Shown piece by piece: positions 34,346 to 46,839 of a stretch of DNA of 64,000 nt. Under the pieces are notes generated by a model. It saw only the letters and a program-made list of their open reading frames with translations, made no database searches and had not been told where the DNA came from. Source of the DNA: Atherix ibis (taxonomy: Eukaryota > Arthropoda > Insecta > Diptera > Athericidae); NCBI GenBank assembly GCA_958298945.1, contig OY282610.1:49235667-49299666 (forward strand). Reading direction: 5' to 3'. The translations under genes were made by a program, and so were the position numbers. Numbering within the stretch: position 1 is the first letter of the stretch; each line of letters opens with the position of its first letter.

Positions 34346-37300
34346 AAAAAAATTTAACTGAAAACTCAATAACCATTTTTGTATAAAAATGAATATAAAT
34401 AGAGAGAAAAAAAATAAGTTTAAAAGATAGAAAATTAAAATAATTTTTTTTTTATATTCTCTTCTAAAGTTAAAAGATGTGTTTTTTCAAATTCTATTTT
34501 CAAAATTTTCATTTTTTTTTTAATTAAAGAAAAATTAACATCAGAAGTAGAGGAGAAAAAAAGTAACCAAATTAGTTAAGGCATAAACGTATTTACCAAA
34601 ATTTTAAATATAAATTACTGAGGATATAGTACACGTATATTATGTATATGACTACAAATATTATCCATAGTCACAATCATACATTTGTGCATTGACGTTT
34701 ATAAACGTACACACACACACACACACACATACACACACACACATATATATATATATGTATATATATATAAAGAACAAATCAAAAAGAAAATTAAAATTTC
34801 CTAGACACATCCATATGCACATATAAATTAACTGACAAAAAAATTCTAAGATGTCAAATGGTACTATAAAAAATTAATATCTTTTTTTGTATAAATCCAT
34901 ATAGAAGGATATACGAAGATGTGTATGATTAGGGATGTGAAAAGAGAAATGTATTCTGATATCATTATATAGAGCAGCAGAAGAATAACCTAGACAGAAA
35001 TAGTACGAATAAGAATGACAAGTTCAGAGATATATTATATAATAATAAAAAAAGTAGGAAAAAATCCATTAAAAATAATGTCATATAAACAGGATAAGAA
35101 ACTAAAAGAATAGTTATCGAAAGCGAACAAAATTTTGCATGCATTCACATTTAATTTTTCATGTGTACATATATATACTCATTAATATTGTACTCAATTT
35201 TATTATGATTTATTTAAAAAGAAGAAAAAAAATATTATGAAAAAAAAACAACAAAATAATCCGATTGGAATATTTTTAATCATCTTTTCTTTATAAAACA
35301 TCAAATAGCATTTTGATGATGTTATACCATCCAGTTTTTATTTTATCTTTTCAAAAAGGACAAACAATATATAGTATACACATATACCTTGCACGCGTAA
35401 AATCAGATAATTTTTAATAAATAATTATATTTGTATAAAATTTCCAAATTAAATTACTTTCAATAAAATTAATTTAAATTTATATATTATATACATATCT
35501 ATATATAAAATTGCTGGACATATTAATTAGCCTCTGAAAATGCATACATTATAATAAATACTAAAAAGTTGATTTGACCGTCAGATGGCCGAGTTATATT
35601 GGCCAAATCGTCAAAAGGCCTTTCTTATCGACTATGATTGGGTGTAACGATGGCGTTTTGTTGTTGTTTTAAAACGTTTGCGATTGTTGCCATGTTACGA
35701 TATTCAAGCTTCTTAGTGAAGAAAAGTGGGAAACAGGTATACGCATGTACAGAATATTATGCATAAATAAATTTTTCGGTTTATTATTATAATTATTATT
35801 ATTATTATTATTATTATTATAATTACTATTAGACTTATAAATGCATGAAACCACATAGTTTTTTTTTGCCTGTTTTTATTTTAAAAAAAAATTCATATGC
35901 CGCCATTTTTCATTGACATTTTTCAATTATTTGTATTAAGTACAATTTATGTTTTCATTTTTTTAAAAAAAGAACTTAAACTTTCCAGCACATTTTTTTA
36001 CTTTTCTTAAATATTTTTATTGCAAACTAATCAACACATATTTTCGAATACGATCACATGTCGTTAACTGCCCGAATTCAAAAAATGAAAGTTTGCAAAC
36101 TTACAACAAGTAAATATTCCTAAATGTTCGATTAAAAAAAATTGTTTTCATTCAATTTTCTATCGAATATGTCATTTTACTTATTAAATTTTTTTCTTTT
36201 TCTAAAAACAAAAATAATTACTAATAATTCTTACCATTTGTTAAAAATCACCATTTCGATCTGTGGAAAGAAATTCATTTTAAACTCTATTCAATTGAAA
36301 ATTTTCATTTAAAAAATCAGTAAAAGACAAATAATTTCTACTTCATAAAACCTATTAAATTAAATAAAATTTAAGAAATAAATTAAAATTAATAATATGC
36401 CAAATAAGTACATATATAGCAGAAAATTTATAAAAATAATTGTGTTAAAACAAAAAATGACAAAAAGAATTATTTCATCAAAATTGCAATTTTAATTTTA
36501 AATTTAACAAAAAGAAAAACATATTTTTTTTTTTTGGAACATTTTTATCAATTATTTTATTTTTTAACTAGTCTTTGAAAGATTATATACATTAAAATAT
36601 ATATTATAATAAATATTTCAAATAAGTTTATAAATATTTAAAACCGTTGAGGTTATGTTTTTTAAAAAAAAAAAATTGAGTTTATGTTTCCTAAAAAAAA
36701 AAAAACTAAAAACGAGAAGCCATTATTTATTATAAAAAGAAAACATGCAAATTTAATTGAAAAATTCTTTAAAAAATAAAGAAACTGAAACAATATATAA
36801 AAACCGAAAAAGTTATCCAATAAAATATTAAAAACAATCTTAGCTATTAAAGAAAAGAAGAAAAAATTCTTTTATAATTTGTGAAATAATATTTTCAAGA
36901 ATATTAAATTACCAGTAATTACCAAAATAGACAACAAAAACTAGGAAAAAATTCTAAAGCAAAATAGAAAACAGTAAACATTTTAATAAAACACAATCAA
37001 TTCCTCTCTTTCTGTAAAGTTTTTTTTTTAAATTACTATTATTATTATAATTATTATTAGTATCAAATATTTTGGTAAAAAGATAAGAGTAAATAGAAAA
37101 AGGATAATAGAAAAGAAAAGAGAAAATCATCAATTCTAATGTTTGTTGCAAATAAAATAAAACCAACCATTTTAAATAATAATAATAATAATAAAATAAA
37201 GAATTTGTAGGCACCACATATTTTTTTCCTCAATAATTATTATTATTATTATTAGTACTTTTATTATTATTATTATTATTTATACTTTCTATGTATGCAG

Positions 37301-38150
37301 AGAGGGGTCCTTAAAAAAATGTTTAACTTTTATTATATTTTATTTACACATGCATTAATTTTCTTTAAAAAAAATAGACATCTGTATATATAAATAGTAA
37401 TTTTTTTTGTTGTTATTTATAATATATTCAATTAATCACACAATATGCTTATTATAACTTCTGTTTTTTTTTTTTTGTTTTTTTATTTTTATTTATTTAT
37501 TTATTTTTATTAGAATAATATAATAAAAATAATTAATTTAGATCAGCGATTATTATCAATATACGACAGTATTTTGTCTACCAACGATATTTTAGAATGT
37601 ATTTAATATTGAATATATTAAACTGTTAACAAAAAAGGCTTATCACTTTTGCTTAATATATATTTTGAATCGTGCAGGAATGAAAAGATTGAGAGCCGCT
37701 GGTTTAAATTAATATCTATTTTATACCAACTAAAGTCAATATGTACACATAAGTAAGCAATATACAGTGGGTAACAAAATTCTTCATCAAAAAAATTTCC
37801 TATGTATTACTTTTTTTTTTTTTGTTTAATTTTTTAATAATCTAATATTGAACATTGTCAGAAATTATTTTTTATATGGAGCGATACAAAAAAAATAGTG
37901 CATCTAAAATTTTACTAACTAGCAAATTTTTAATATATTTTTTAAAAATATATCTTAAAAAAATATTTATCCAAATTATTTAATTAACATCTAAAGGGTT
38001 ATTCCATTTATGCATCAGAAAAAAAAGTTCAATAAAAATAATTTACTTCAATAAATTAAGATTGGATATAGAGTAATAAGAGTGACAGCACTAAGAGCAT
38101 TTTAGCAACAGGTTGAATTTCCACTTCACAGACAGGATTGAAAAATTTAC
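34346..38150. other. AT-rich 3'UTR/intergenic DNA, no gene seen
   Basis: Contains a (CA)n/(TA)n run (34709-34760) and an ATT microsatellite (35781-35820). No coding motif on either strand; the open frames at 35669-35854 and 36954-37217 are microsatellite or low-complexity translations. Confidence 0.6.
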
Positions 38151-38154
38151 GCTT

Positions 38155-38670
38155 TGGAAAATAAAGTTAAATAAAACATACTTTTAAGTTTTATTATGCA
38201 TGGATTATAAAATTATTCAAATGACTGCAATTTGAATAATCATTTTTCAAATGGTCATTTTTGATTATTTTTTTGCATATTTTGTGTTGGTATTTGGCCA
38301 TTTCTTGACGGATGTTAGTTTTTTAATGCTGTACACTTTTGGGATTGTGTAATTGACATAATTAAATCTTGAATTTATGCGTTTTGGGAAATAAAGCAAA
38401 AAATTTGCCGTGTTGTATGGCTTGTGGCGTCATTTTGTTGAAACCACATATTATCCAAATTAAAATATTCAAGTTCAGATCGAGAATGGCCATAACGATC
38501 AATAATGACGGTAACGGTCTATACTTCTTTGAAGGAAATACAGACCAATGACGCATTCAGGCCTAAATACATTTTATAGTCAGATAGACGACCCATAATA
38601 TAAAATGATATATGTCTATATAATTGACAGCTGCCAAATGACAATACTGTAATTTCCGTACCACTTCATT
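38155..38670 (-). pseudogene. Decayed transposon copy (same family as 9990-10705)
   Basis: Left edge AAAGTTAAATAAAACATACT (38162) and right edge GACAGCTGCCAAATGACAAT plus CTGTAATTTCCGTACCAC (38627-38668). The minus strand keeps a WFQQNDATSH block (about 38450-38410; the consensus is QQDGATCH) and other scraps. Stops throughout. Confidence 0.65.
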
Positions 38671-41600
38671 AAATTATCTTTTACTAAAATTCTCTCTAAT
38701 AAAATTATGGAAACAATTATGTCTATTCGTTTAAAAATCTAATGAATCATATATTTTTTTAATTTTTACAGAAACAGTTATTTTTTTATATGTAAGATGA
38801 ATTGTGATATTTTGTTTTTAATGACATTTACAGAAGAAGAAAAAAACAAATAAAAAATACTTAAAAGTTATTTTTTTAACAAGAACTAGTTCCCTTTTTT
38901 TTTAAATTATATTAACCCAACTCTCTAAGATATATTTTACTTGATAAAATTAATATTTTTCACCTAATAAAATCAAGATATTAAATCAAAATTAAAAAGA
39001 TAAAAACTGAATTTTTACTCACCGTATATACACTTTAAATGTACATATAACATGCTTTTTTTTAATAACTTATTACTATTATTATTATTACTATTTACTT
39101 CTACTACTCCAACTAAATTATTATATAAAATCAATCATTCGTACAGAATATATTTCAATTTCTCTTTTGAAAAAAAAAAATAGTAAAAGCTTCTAAATAA
39201 ATAATGGGGTTGAAAATATATATAATATGAAAATAAAAAGAAGAAAAAAATTGCCATTAAAAAAAAATGCAAAATCAAAATTACAGAAAGAAAAAAATCA
39301 AAAAGAACAAAATAAAGAGCTTCATTTAAATAATAATAAAACAAACAAAAAATATAAATTATTATTGTATTAATAATAAATTTTATTTTTAATCATTCAT
39401 CACTTCAGCATCACATTTTAAAATTTACACATTAACAATTTGAATAGTAATTTTATTTTATATAATAAAATAAGCAATTTTCTTTCATTTTATTATTTAT
39501 ACAATTATTTATAAATTTAAAAAAAAAAACAACTGTAAAATAAACGGATTTGGTGTAGTTTTGTATAACGTGCTAGTTCAATAATGATTTGGATAAGCAA
39601 ATTTCCATCGATAATTTTTGGTTAGTTTTCCAAAAAAATCTTAAATAATCACAATAATCGCATTTTCAATTTTAAGTTTTAATCTTTTTTTTTTCTATAT
39701 TTGTCTATGAGAAAAATTTCAAAAAAGTTTATAGTTAATTAAAAAAAAAACTTTTAACAATAATAAGAACATTTTAAAAAGAAATAGTATCTCTTCAAAT
39801 ATTCTTCACCACATATGGTAGTACTAATCACTAAAAACCTCATTGACTCGACTAAAAATAGGATGGCATATGAGCACTATCAGCGTATCACGTTTTTCCC
39901 CATTCATTTTCTTAGTTATTTTTTTTTAAATTATTTAATTATTGATTTTATTATTTGCTTCATATAAATATTATTTATTTATTTATATAAATTCCCTTCT
40001 CCAAGAAATATATACCATATAAATTTTTTAATATAAAACTACACCTATAATCCAATTATAATCTATATATTTCCTAATAAAATGCCAAACAAAAAAATAA
40101 AACAAAATGTTTTCTTTTTGTGTATAATTTTTCTTTTAACGTAAAATCGTATTTCTCTTTGAAGAAAGAAAACGTAACACAAATAAATACAAATTGATAA
40201 GACTAAATCTAATGAAATTTAGAAAAAAATATCACAAAATGTTAGAAAAAAATATTATATAATAAAATGAAAAACATGAATTCCAGGAAAAGCACATTAA
40301 CTTGTGTCAGTTTAGTTTGATTTGAATTTGAAAATTTTTTACTTAATTTTCTAACGAACGAAAACGTTCACTAAATCATATTTTTACTTTCATCCAAATG
40401 TATTTTGAAATTTTTTTTTTGGAAAACTGTAAAAAAATTATTAATTTTACACTCATAAAAACTGTTAAACAAAAATCAAGAAAAAAATAAATAAATAATA
40501 ATAATATGATTTTCTCAATCCTTTTCTATAAATAAAATTTTTATTTTTTAAACTATAATTAATATCTTTTAAAACAATAAATAAAAATAGAAAACTAAAT
40601 TTAAATTGAACAAAAATATTAACAAAACTAAAAGAAAACAATTTTTATAAATAAAATTATTTAAATTTTATTAGCAATAAAATGTGTAAAAAAAAATACA
40701 TGGAAAAATATTGTTTTTAAAAAGAAGAAAACAAAACCGAACAAAATAAGCTGATGTTGTATGTTTCTTAAATCAAAAACAAAAAATTAAATATATTATT
40801 TTTATAAAAATATATATTATATATGAAAAAAAAACAAGGACAAAAAATATACCAAAGAAAAAAAAATTAAAAGAGAAAAACAAAATAAATAAGTAAACGA
40901 ATAAAATGCTGGCAGGAAATATATAAAGATCGATAGAGAGGGGGGAGGGGAGAGTTAGTAATATGTACTCAGAAGTAGAAAAGAAAGAGAAAAAAAGAGG
41001 AAAAAATAAAAAACAATTACACACATAGAAGTTTTATACTTTTACTTGAAATTCTTGATATAAATATTAATACACGTAATTATTTAATTGGAAATGTTTA
41101 CTTTTTGAATTGCAATAATTTTTATAAAGAGAACTATTATTTTCTCTCTTGAATTTGACTTTGGCCAAAATCGTGCACTTTTAACAAAGCATTCCAAGTA
41201 CATAGTACCGCACATTACCACCGCTAATAGATAATGGCGCTTAAGTTTGAGTTTTTGTACAATTTAACAAAATGACGGACCAACGTGTATTTTTCTCTTT
41301 TCTTTTTCTTCATTTTTTCCACTTCTATCAAAATAAATATTTTATTATAAACCAAATATTTTACAAAAATTTAATAATCGAAAAATTGGGAAAAGCAAAA
41401 ATCATAAAAAGCCAAAAGAAAAAAAATTAATTTATTTCATAAAAAAATATGTCGTACATATTTAAAAGATTAAAAAAGCAAAAATTGTATTTTCTTTGAA
41501 AATTTTAATAGAAATTTTAATGTTTATTGTTGATTTTTGTTTGTGGTATTTTTTTTCTTCTTCTTTTTTATATTTACAGTTATGGAAGTAAAACAGAATG

Positions 41601-43220
41601 AAAAGAACATTCAAAAAAATTTGACATTTTATTTTTGCTTCTGTTCTCAAATTTAGAAAAAAAGAACATTAAAAAAAAAGAACAAGAAATAAAATTCAAA
41701 TAAAAACAATGGAATAAAAAGAGATTAGAAATCAGAGTGTGGAAAATATTTTCAATATAAATGTTAATATAGCAAATGTAAAGGGGTGAGGGGGGGGGGG
41801 GGGTGGTTGGTTGGATAGAGGAAAAAATAAGGGAAAATAAAAGAAAAAATAGAAATAGATAGTGAAAGAGAGTGGGAGACAAAGAGACAGAGGCAGATAG
41901 AAAGAAAATTCAAAAAAAAGAAACAACATCCGAAAAAAAAGAAATAAATAAAAAAAATAATATTATAGGCTAAAATAATAATTTTAAATAAATAATATTT
42001 GCATTTTTGTTTGTTTGTATTATTGTTTTAGTTTTTGTAAACTATTTTTAAATATATTTATAACAAAAAAAAAAAAAAAAAATTAAGCATTAAAATGTTG
42101 GTATATGGTGTGTAAATTTACTATTATTATTATGATTATGATTATTATTTTTAAATTTTTGTTTTTCTTTTTTTTTAATTATATTTTTATTATTTATATA
42201 AAAAAAAAAAAAGAAAATGGTATAGAACATTAAAAACTTAATTTATTTAATTGCATACTATAAATGGACAAGAAAATAAACAGCAAATATAATAATAATA
42301 GGAAAATGTAGAAAGAGAGGAATAATAAATAGTTTTTTTCCTATAAATATAAATAAAAATTTGAAAAAAAAACTATATTAAAAATGACAAATATTTTAAA
42401 TTTTGACAATAGCTTTTTTTCTAAAAAGAAAAAAAAATGCATTCAAGATAAACAAAAAAAAAAATATGGTGAAGGATTTTATAAAAATTATTATTTTTTT
42501 AAAGTAAGATTTTAATTAAAAATATGTTTAAAATTGTTGTTTTTATTTTTTATTTTTTACGCAAATACATATGAAAAATACATAAATAAATTAAAAAAAT
42601 TAATTCCTTTAATTCAATAAATTTTAATTTGTAATTTTATAATTAGACAAATTAAGTAAATAAATTAAAGATTATTATTTTCTATTTTTCTAGAAAAGCT
42701 TATTAAATAAAAAATAAATTATCATAGAAAAATTATCAAATTATTTAGGGAAGAAAACAAAATTTTTTTTTTTTTGATAAATTATTTTGAGCATTCACGC
42801 CAGTAGTTAAGTGAATTGATTAATTTAAGTAAAGCGAAGACATAAATAAGAACAGAATACAGGAAAAAGAATTCTTAAATAATTCAATTTTTAAGCAATA
42901 TATAAAAATTGCAACAACAAAAAAAGGTAAAATTAATAAAATATTAAGAAAATGATAAGAAATTAATTTTATTCATAAATAATATAACTTTATACTTAAA
43001 CCAATTTATATAAGATTAATTAGTACATTATTTATTATTTATATTTATGTATTTATAAAAATAAAGATGAAAGAAAAAGTTTATAAGATCAAAAATATAC
43101 ATATATTTAAAAAAAAAAACGAAAAAAAAACGAGTACACATTTTATTATTTTTTACTAATATTCTAACCATTAACTAACAATCCCTTAATTTTATTTCAT
43201 TTATACCAGGAGTAATTTAT
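38671..43220. other. Very AT-rich DNA, no gene seen
   Basis: Poly-A/T runs dominate. Open frames at 39135-39344, 40773-41024 and 41462-41929 translate to Phe/Leu/Lys-only low complexity and are judged chance. A 14-G run occurs at 41790-41803. Confidence 0.6.
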
Positions 43221-43224
43221 TCGA

Positions 43225-44290
43225 CGAAGATTTCGTTGAACTTTAGTTTTGTTGCTTTGCAATCCTTTATTTGATTATGAGTATAAAAATAAAATATATA
43301 TAATTACTGCCTATAGTGTAGTCCCTCATTCTGTATTATTTTTTTTTATTTTGAATTTTTTCCGAAACCAAGTTCCGTTAAAAACTATGTGCCAAAATTT
43401 GATATATTTTTTCCATATTATCTCTTTTATAATAATATTTTAACTACGGATAGTTTTTTCTTTGTAAACAAATAATATTTTCTGAAATAATAATTGTTTC
43501 CGAAATTTTATAAAGCATCCATGAACTTTTTCATAATATTTAATATCGGTGCGGATAATACTAAAGATAAGAAGGGATAACTTTTCATTATCCAGCAAAC
43601 TATCCGTAATAAATGCTTATAAAAATTATACGCAAAGTGTATCCCTTTTAAAAGTTTTTTCTAAATTATCCAAAAGGTTTTTTATTATCCCCTTTTCTTA
43701 ATAATTATTTTTATCCAAATTATCTTATTCGCGATTTATTTTTGGAATTTATTTTAACCTTTGTTTTGTTAATTTGAAATCTTTTATTTGAGTATATGGT
43801 AAGTAGCACCAACAAAAACCACACAGATTGCATTGCTGCCTATAGTGCAGTCCCTCATCCCGTATCATTTTTTTTAATTTTTAATTTTGTCCAAAACCTA
43901 GAATAATTTGATAAAAATCTATTTGCCAACATTTTATATATTTTTTCCTATTATCCGCTCTTTAATATTTTAACTACAGATAATTTTTTCTTTATATACA
44001 AACAATATTTTCTTAAATAAAAATTGTTTTTTTAAGTTTTATAAAGCATCCATGAACATTTTCATATAATTTAATATCCGTGTAAACAATAATTTGAAGG
44101 GATAAATTCTCATTATGCAGTAAACTATCCTCCGTAAATGTGATCAAGTTTATGCATGCAAATTATCCGTAAAATTCATCCATTTGATCAGCCACCTTAT
44201 GTTTTTTTTTTTTTTTGATAATTATTCTTACCCCAATTATCCGCGATTTATTTGCCTTTCGTATTACCAGGAATAGGATTTGTTTTTTTG
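43225..44290. repeat. Two-copy direct repeat, period about 528 bp
   Basis: CTGCCTATAGTGTAGTCCCT at 43307 recurs as CTGCCTATAGTGCAGTCCCT at 43835. The similarity continues through TTTTAACTACGGATA, AAAGCATCCATGAAC and TTATCCGCGATTTATTT in both copies. Multiple TTATCC words occur in each unit. Diverged, non-coding, unclassified. Confidence 0.75.
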
Positions 44291-44379
44291 TAATATAAGC
44301 TTTGTTTTCCTTCCCAAAAATTGGTACGTAATTTGATTGATTCTAGTTTTTTCTATAACTACAAACTTCAAGCTTAAAA

Positions 44380-44480
44380 GTATTTTAAATAAAAAGTGTA
44401 TTTTAAGAAAAAACTGATTTAATTGTGAATTTCTTAAACTGTATTTTAAGAAAAACTGATTTAATTATGAATCAATAAAA
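44380..44480. repeat. Short direct duplication
   Basis: GTATTTTAAGAAAAAACTGA-TTTAATTGTGAAT is repeated about 55 bases later with one A less and one substitution. Confidence 0.6.
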
Positions 44481-45219
44481 AAACCATATTTAAATACGTT
44501 AAAAAAAAAATTATAATGAAATATTAACAAATAAAAACTGAAACAATAAAAATAAAATTTATTTATAATTATTGTTGTTTTTGTTATATTTTTTTTATGG
44601 TTATAAAATGAATTTTTAAAATATTATATACAAATTTCTGTTTTATATATATATATACATATTTAAAAAAATATGTCAAAAATCTAATTTAGAGAAGTTC
44701 CAATCATAAAAAAGACACAAAATAAAAAACCAACTTTTCAGGAAATTTTCTTGAAAAAATATTGATTTTAAAAATAATGTTTTTTTGTTGAAATGCATAA
44801 AAAATTAATTTATATACCATAGAAAAATATTCCATGTAAACATAAAAATACATTCTCTGAAATATTGTGAACTAATTAGCAATTGTAATTTTTATCAAAC
44901 TATTTCGATTTATATATTTTGCTGGATATCTTCTTGCTTATAAACTTAACAATCGAAGTAAAATAGGAAACATCTTTTTATTTTAATTTTTTTTTCATAA
45001 TATTTTATTAGTTTCTACATTTTTTTTATGAAAAAAATTAGATAAAAAAGTAAATTTTATAAACGAAATTATTTTCGTATAGAAAAAAATGCTAATATTT
45101 AATAATTTAACTTATAAAAAATCTATGTTTTTACATAAAATTACCTAGCTACGTTCTTTATGAATTTCATTTTTAATTTTTTTAACAAAAAAAAACATCC
45201 ATAAATAAGAAAAAATTTT

Positions 45220-45296
45220 AGTATTATACTTTATTTTTATACATTTGTTGTTGTTTAGTATTACACTTTATTTTTATACATTTGTTGTTGTATTAA
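45220..45296. repeat. 38-bp tandem duplication
   Basis: TAGTATTAYACTTTATTTTT-ATACATTTGTTGTTGTT occurs twice back to back, with one T/C difference. A recent local duplication. Confidence 0.85.
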
Positions 45297-45436
45297 AAAT
45301 CAATAGAAAACTAACTAAATTTGTAGCAGATTGTATTAGGCTTGAGAAAAGATGGTAAAACATTTTCAATCGAGAAATGTATGTACGTGCTAAAAATAAT
45401 TAAAAAAATATACAATGGAATTGGCAAAACATTAAA

Positions 45437-45808
45437 TTATCGACTGTAGCGTCATATTAATTACTGGCATTAATGTCACGTTTATTACTAATTTCTGAAG
45501 TCACACATTAATTGACAGTCAAAACGACATAAGTTCGCTGTCAGTTGATGATCGAGTTACGATATCATATTTATTCTTAGTCAGTTCTTCTGTAATCTAA
45601 TGAGTCAATTGATCATCGAGTAATAGCGCCATATTAATTGTTCTTCAGAATATGATCAGGTTATGACGCCATATTAATTCCCAATCAGCTGATCATCAAC
45701 TCCTGACTCCATATTAATTCCCAGTCACCTCATCATCGACTTTTGATATCACATTAATTCCCTGCCAGTTGAAGATCGATTTCTGACATCAGCTGACCCA
45801 GAACTCAT
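45437..45808. repeat. 40-bp degenerate minisatellite
   Basis: Consecutive units of exactly 40 bases are visible at about 45626-45785: each has CCATATTAATT at position 9, a CAGTCA-like word near 23 and GATCATCGA near the end. More decayed units extend left, and pieces reappear at 46324-46363 and 46738-46835, showing that the MITEs landed in the array. Confidence 0.7.
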
Positions 45809-45811
45809 AAT

Positions 45812-46181
45812 AGCTGTCTTCCAATGGACCAATTTTACTACTGAGCAGTACTTCGTAGTAGATGCCCAATGGAACGCAAAATTTACTGACAGTAGTAAAG
45901 TATAACCTCAAAATAGTCAACAAAAATACTGAGTTTATTCATAGATAAACAATGAAAACTGAGTTTATTCCCGCATAAACAATACTGACAAAAATATGAC
46001 TCTTCAACATAACGAACGAACCCCTCTAAGCCATCTATTTTAATTTTGGGAACTAAAATACCCTACCGTAAATTGTATGGCGTAACTACTATTGCAATGT
46101 ACTGATTTGTACGAGGTAGAGTAGATGATGACAGCTAGAACTACTGCTGAATAGCAAAACTGGTCCAATTGAAGACATCTA
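45812..46181. mobile_element. MITE copy 2 (AAT target duplication)
   Basis: A 370-bp element. Left end AGCTGTCTTCCAATGGACCA; the right end TGGTCCAATTGAAGACATCT is its inverted partner with a few mismatches. AAT on both flanks (45809-45811, 46182-46184). The interior is homologous to copy 1 throughout, including the duplicated ACTGAGTTTATTC motif and GATGATGACAGCTA. Confidence 0.88.
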
Positions 46182-46184
46182 ATA

Positions 46185-46323
46185 TATCCTATTAGTTCCG
46201 TGTACAACCCTAAGGGGAGAAGTGCAACTACTGCTACAATCCTACTGTTTTGTTCGAGGTACTGTAGATGATGACAGCTACACAACAGTAGCAGAAGCAA
46301 AATTAGTCCAATCGAATTCGCCT
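46185..46323. mobile_element. Truncated MITE (right end only)
   Basis: Only the right portion of the family is recognisable: TTGTTCGAGGTACTGTAGAT, GATGACAGCTACACAACAGT and the terminus TTAGTCCAATCGAATTCGCCT followed by AAT (46324-46326). Left part deleted or eroded. Confidence 0.65.
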
Positions 46324-46366
46324 AATAATTTCCAGTCAGCTCATCATATACTTATAATTTAATATT

Positions 46367-46734
46367 AGCTGTATTCGTTTGGACCAATTTTGCTACAGCG
46401 CTGTAGTTCGCAGTAGACTCTCAATAAAATGAACATATCACTGACAGCTGTAAAATACAAACTCACAATAGTCACCAATAATACTGAGTTTATTCACACA
46501 TAAACAATAAAAACTGAGTTTACGCACACATAAACAATATAAACAAAAATATGACATTTCAACATAACCAACGAACCCGCAAATCCATCTATTTTCACTT
46601 TAGCAACTACAATCCACCTACCGTACATTGTATGCGTAACTCCGGCTGAAAATTACTGCTCTGTTCGAGGTAAACTAGATGATGACAGATACACAACTAG
46701 TGCAGTAGCAAAATTGGTCCAAACGAATACAGCT
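46367..46734. mobile_element. MITE copy 3 (ATT target duplication)
   Basis: A 368-bp element. The left end AGCTGTATTCGTTTGGACCA and the right end TGGTCCAAACGAATACAGCT are perfect inverted partners over 20 bases. Flanked by ATT on both sides (46364-46366, 46735-46737). The perfect ends suggest that this is the youngest of the copies. Confidence 0.9.
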
Positions 46735-46839
46735 ATTATATCAATATCAAATTTATTACTCCACATCAGTTTCTGGTCAATTTATGATCGACTATCGCGT
46801 AATATTATCGGCATTAGCCATCGCTGAATAGCATATTAA

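Noticed and set aside
39135..41929. Several minus-strand open frames of 60-100 residues rich in Phe, Leu and Tyr
   Set aside because: They are translations of poly-A/poly-T text with no domain, no splice context and no conserved residues.
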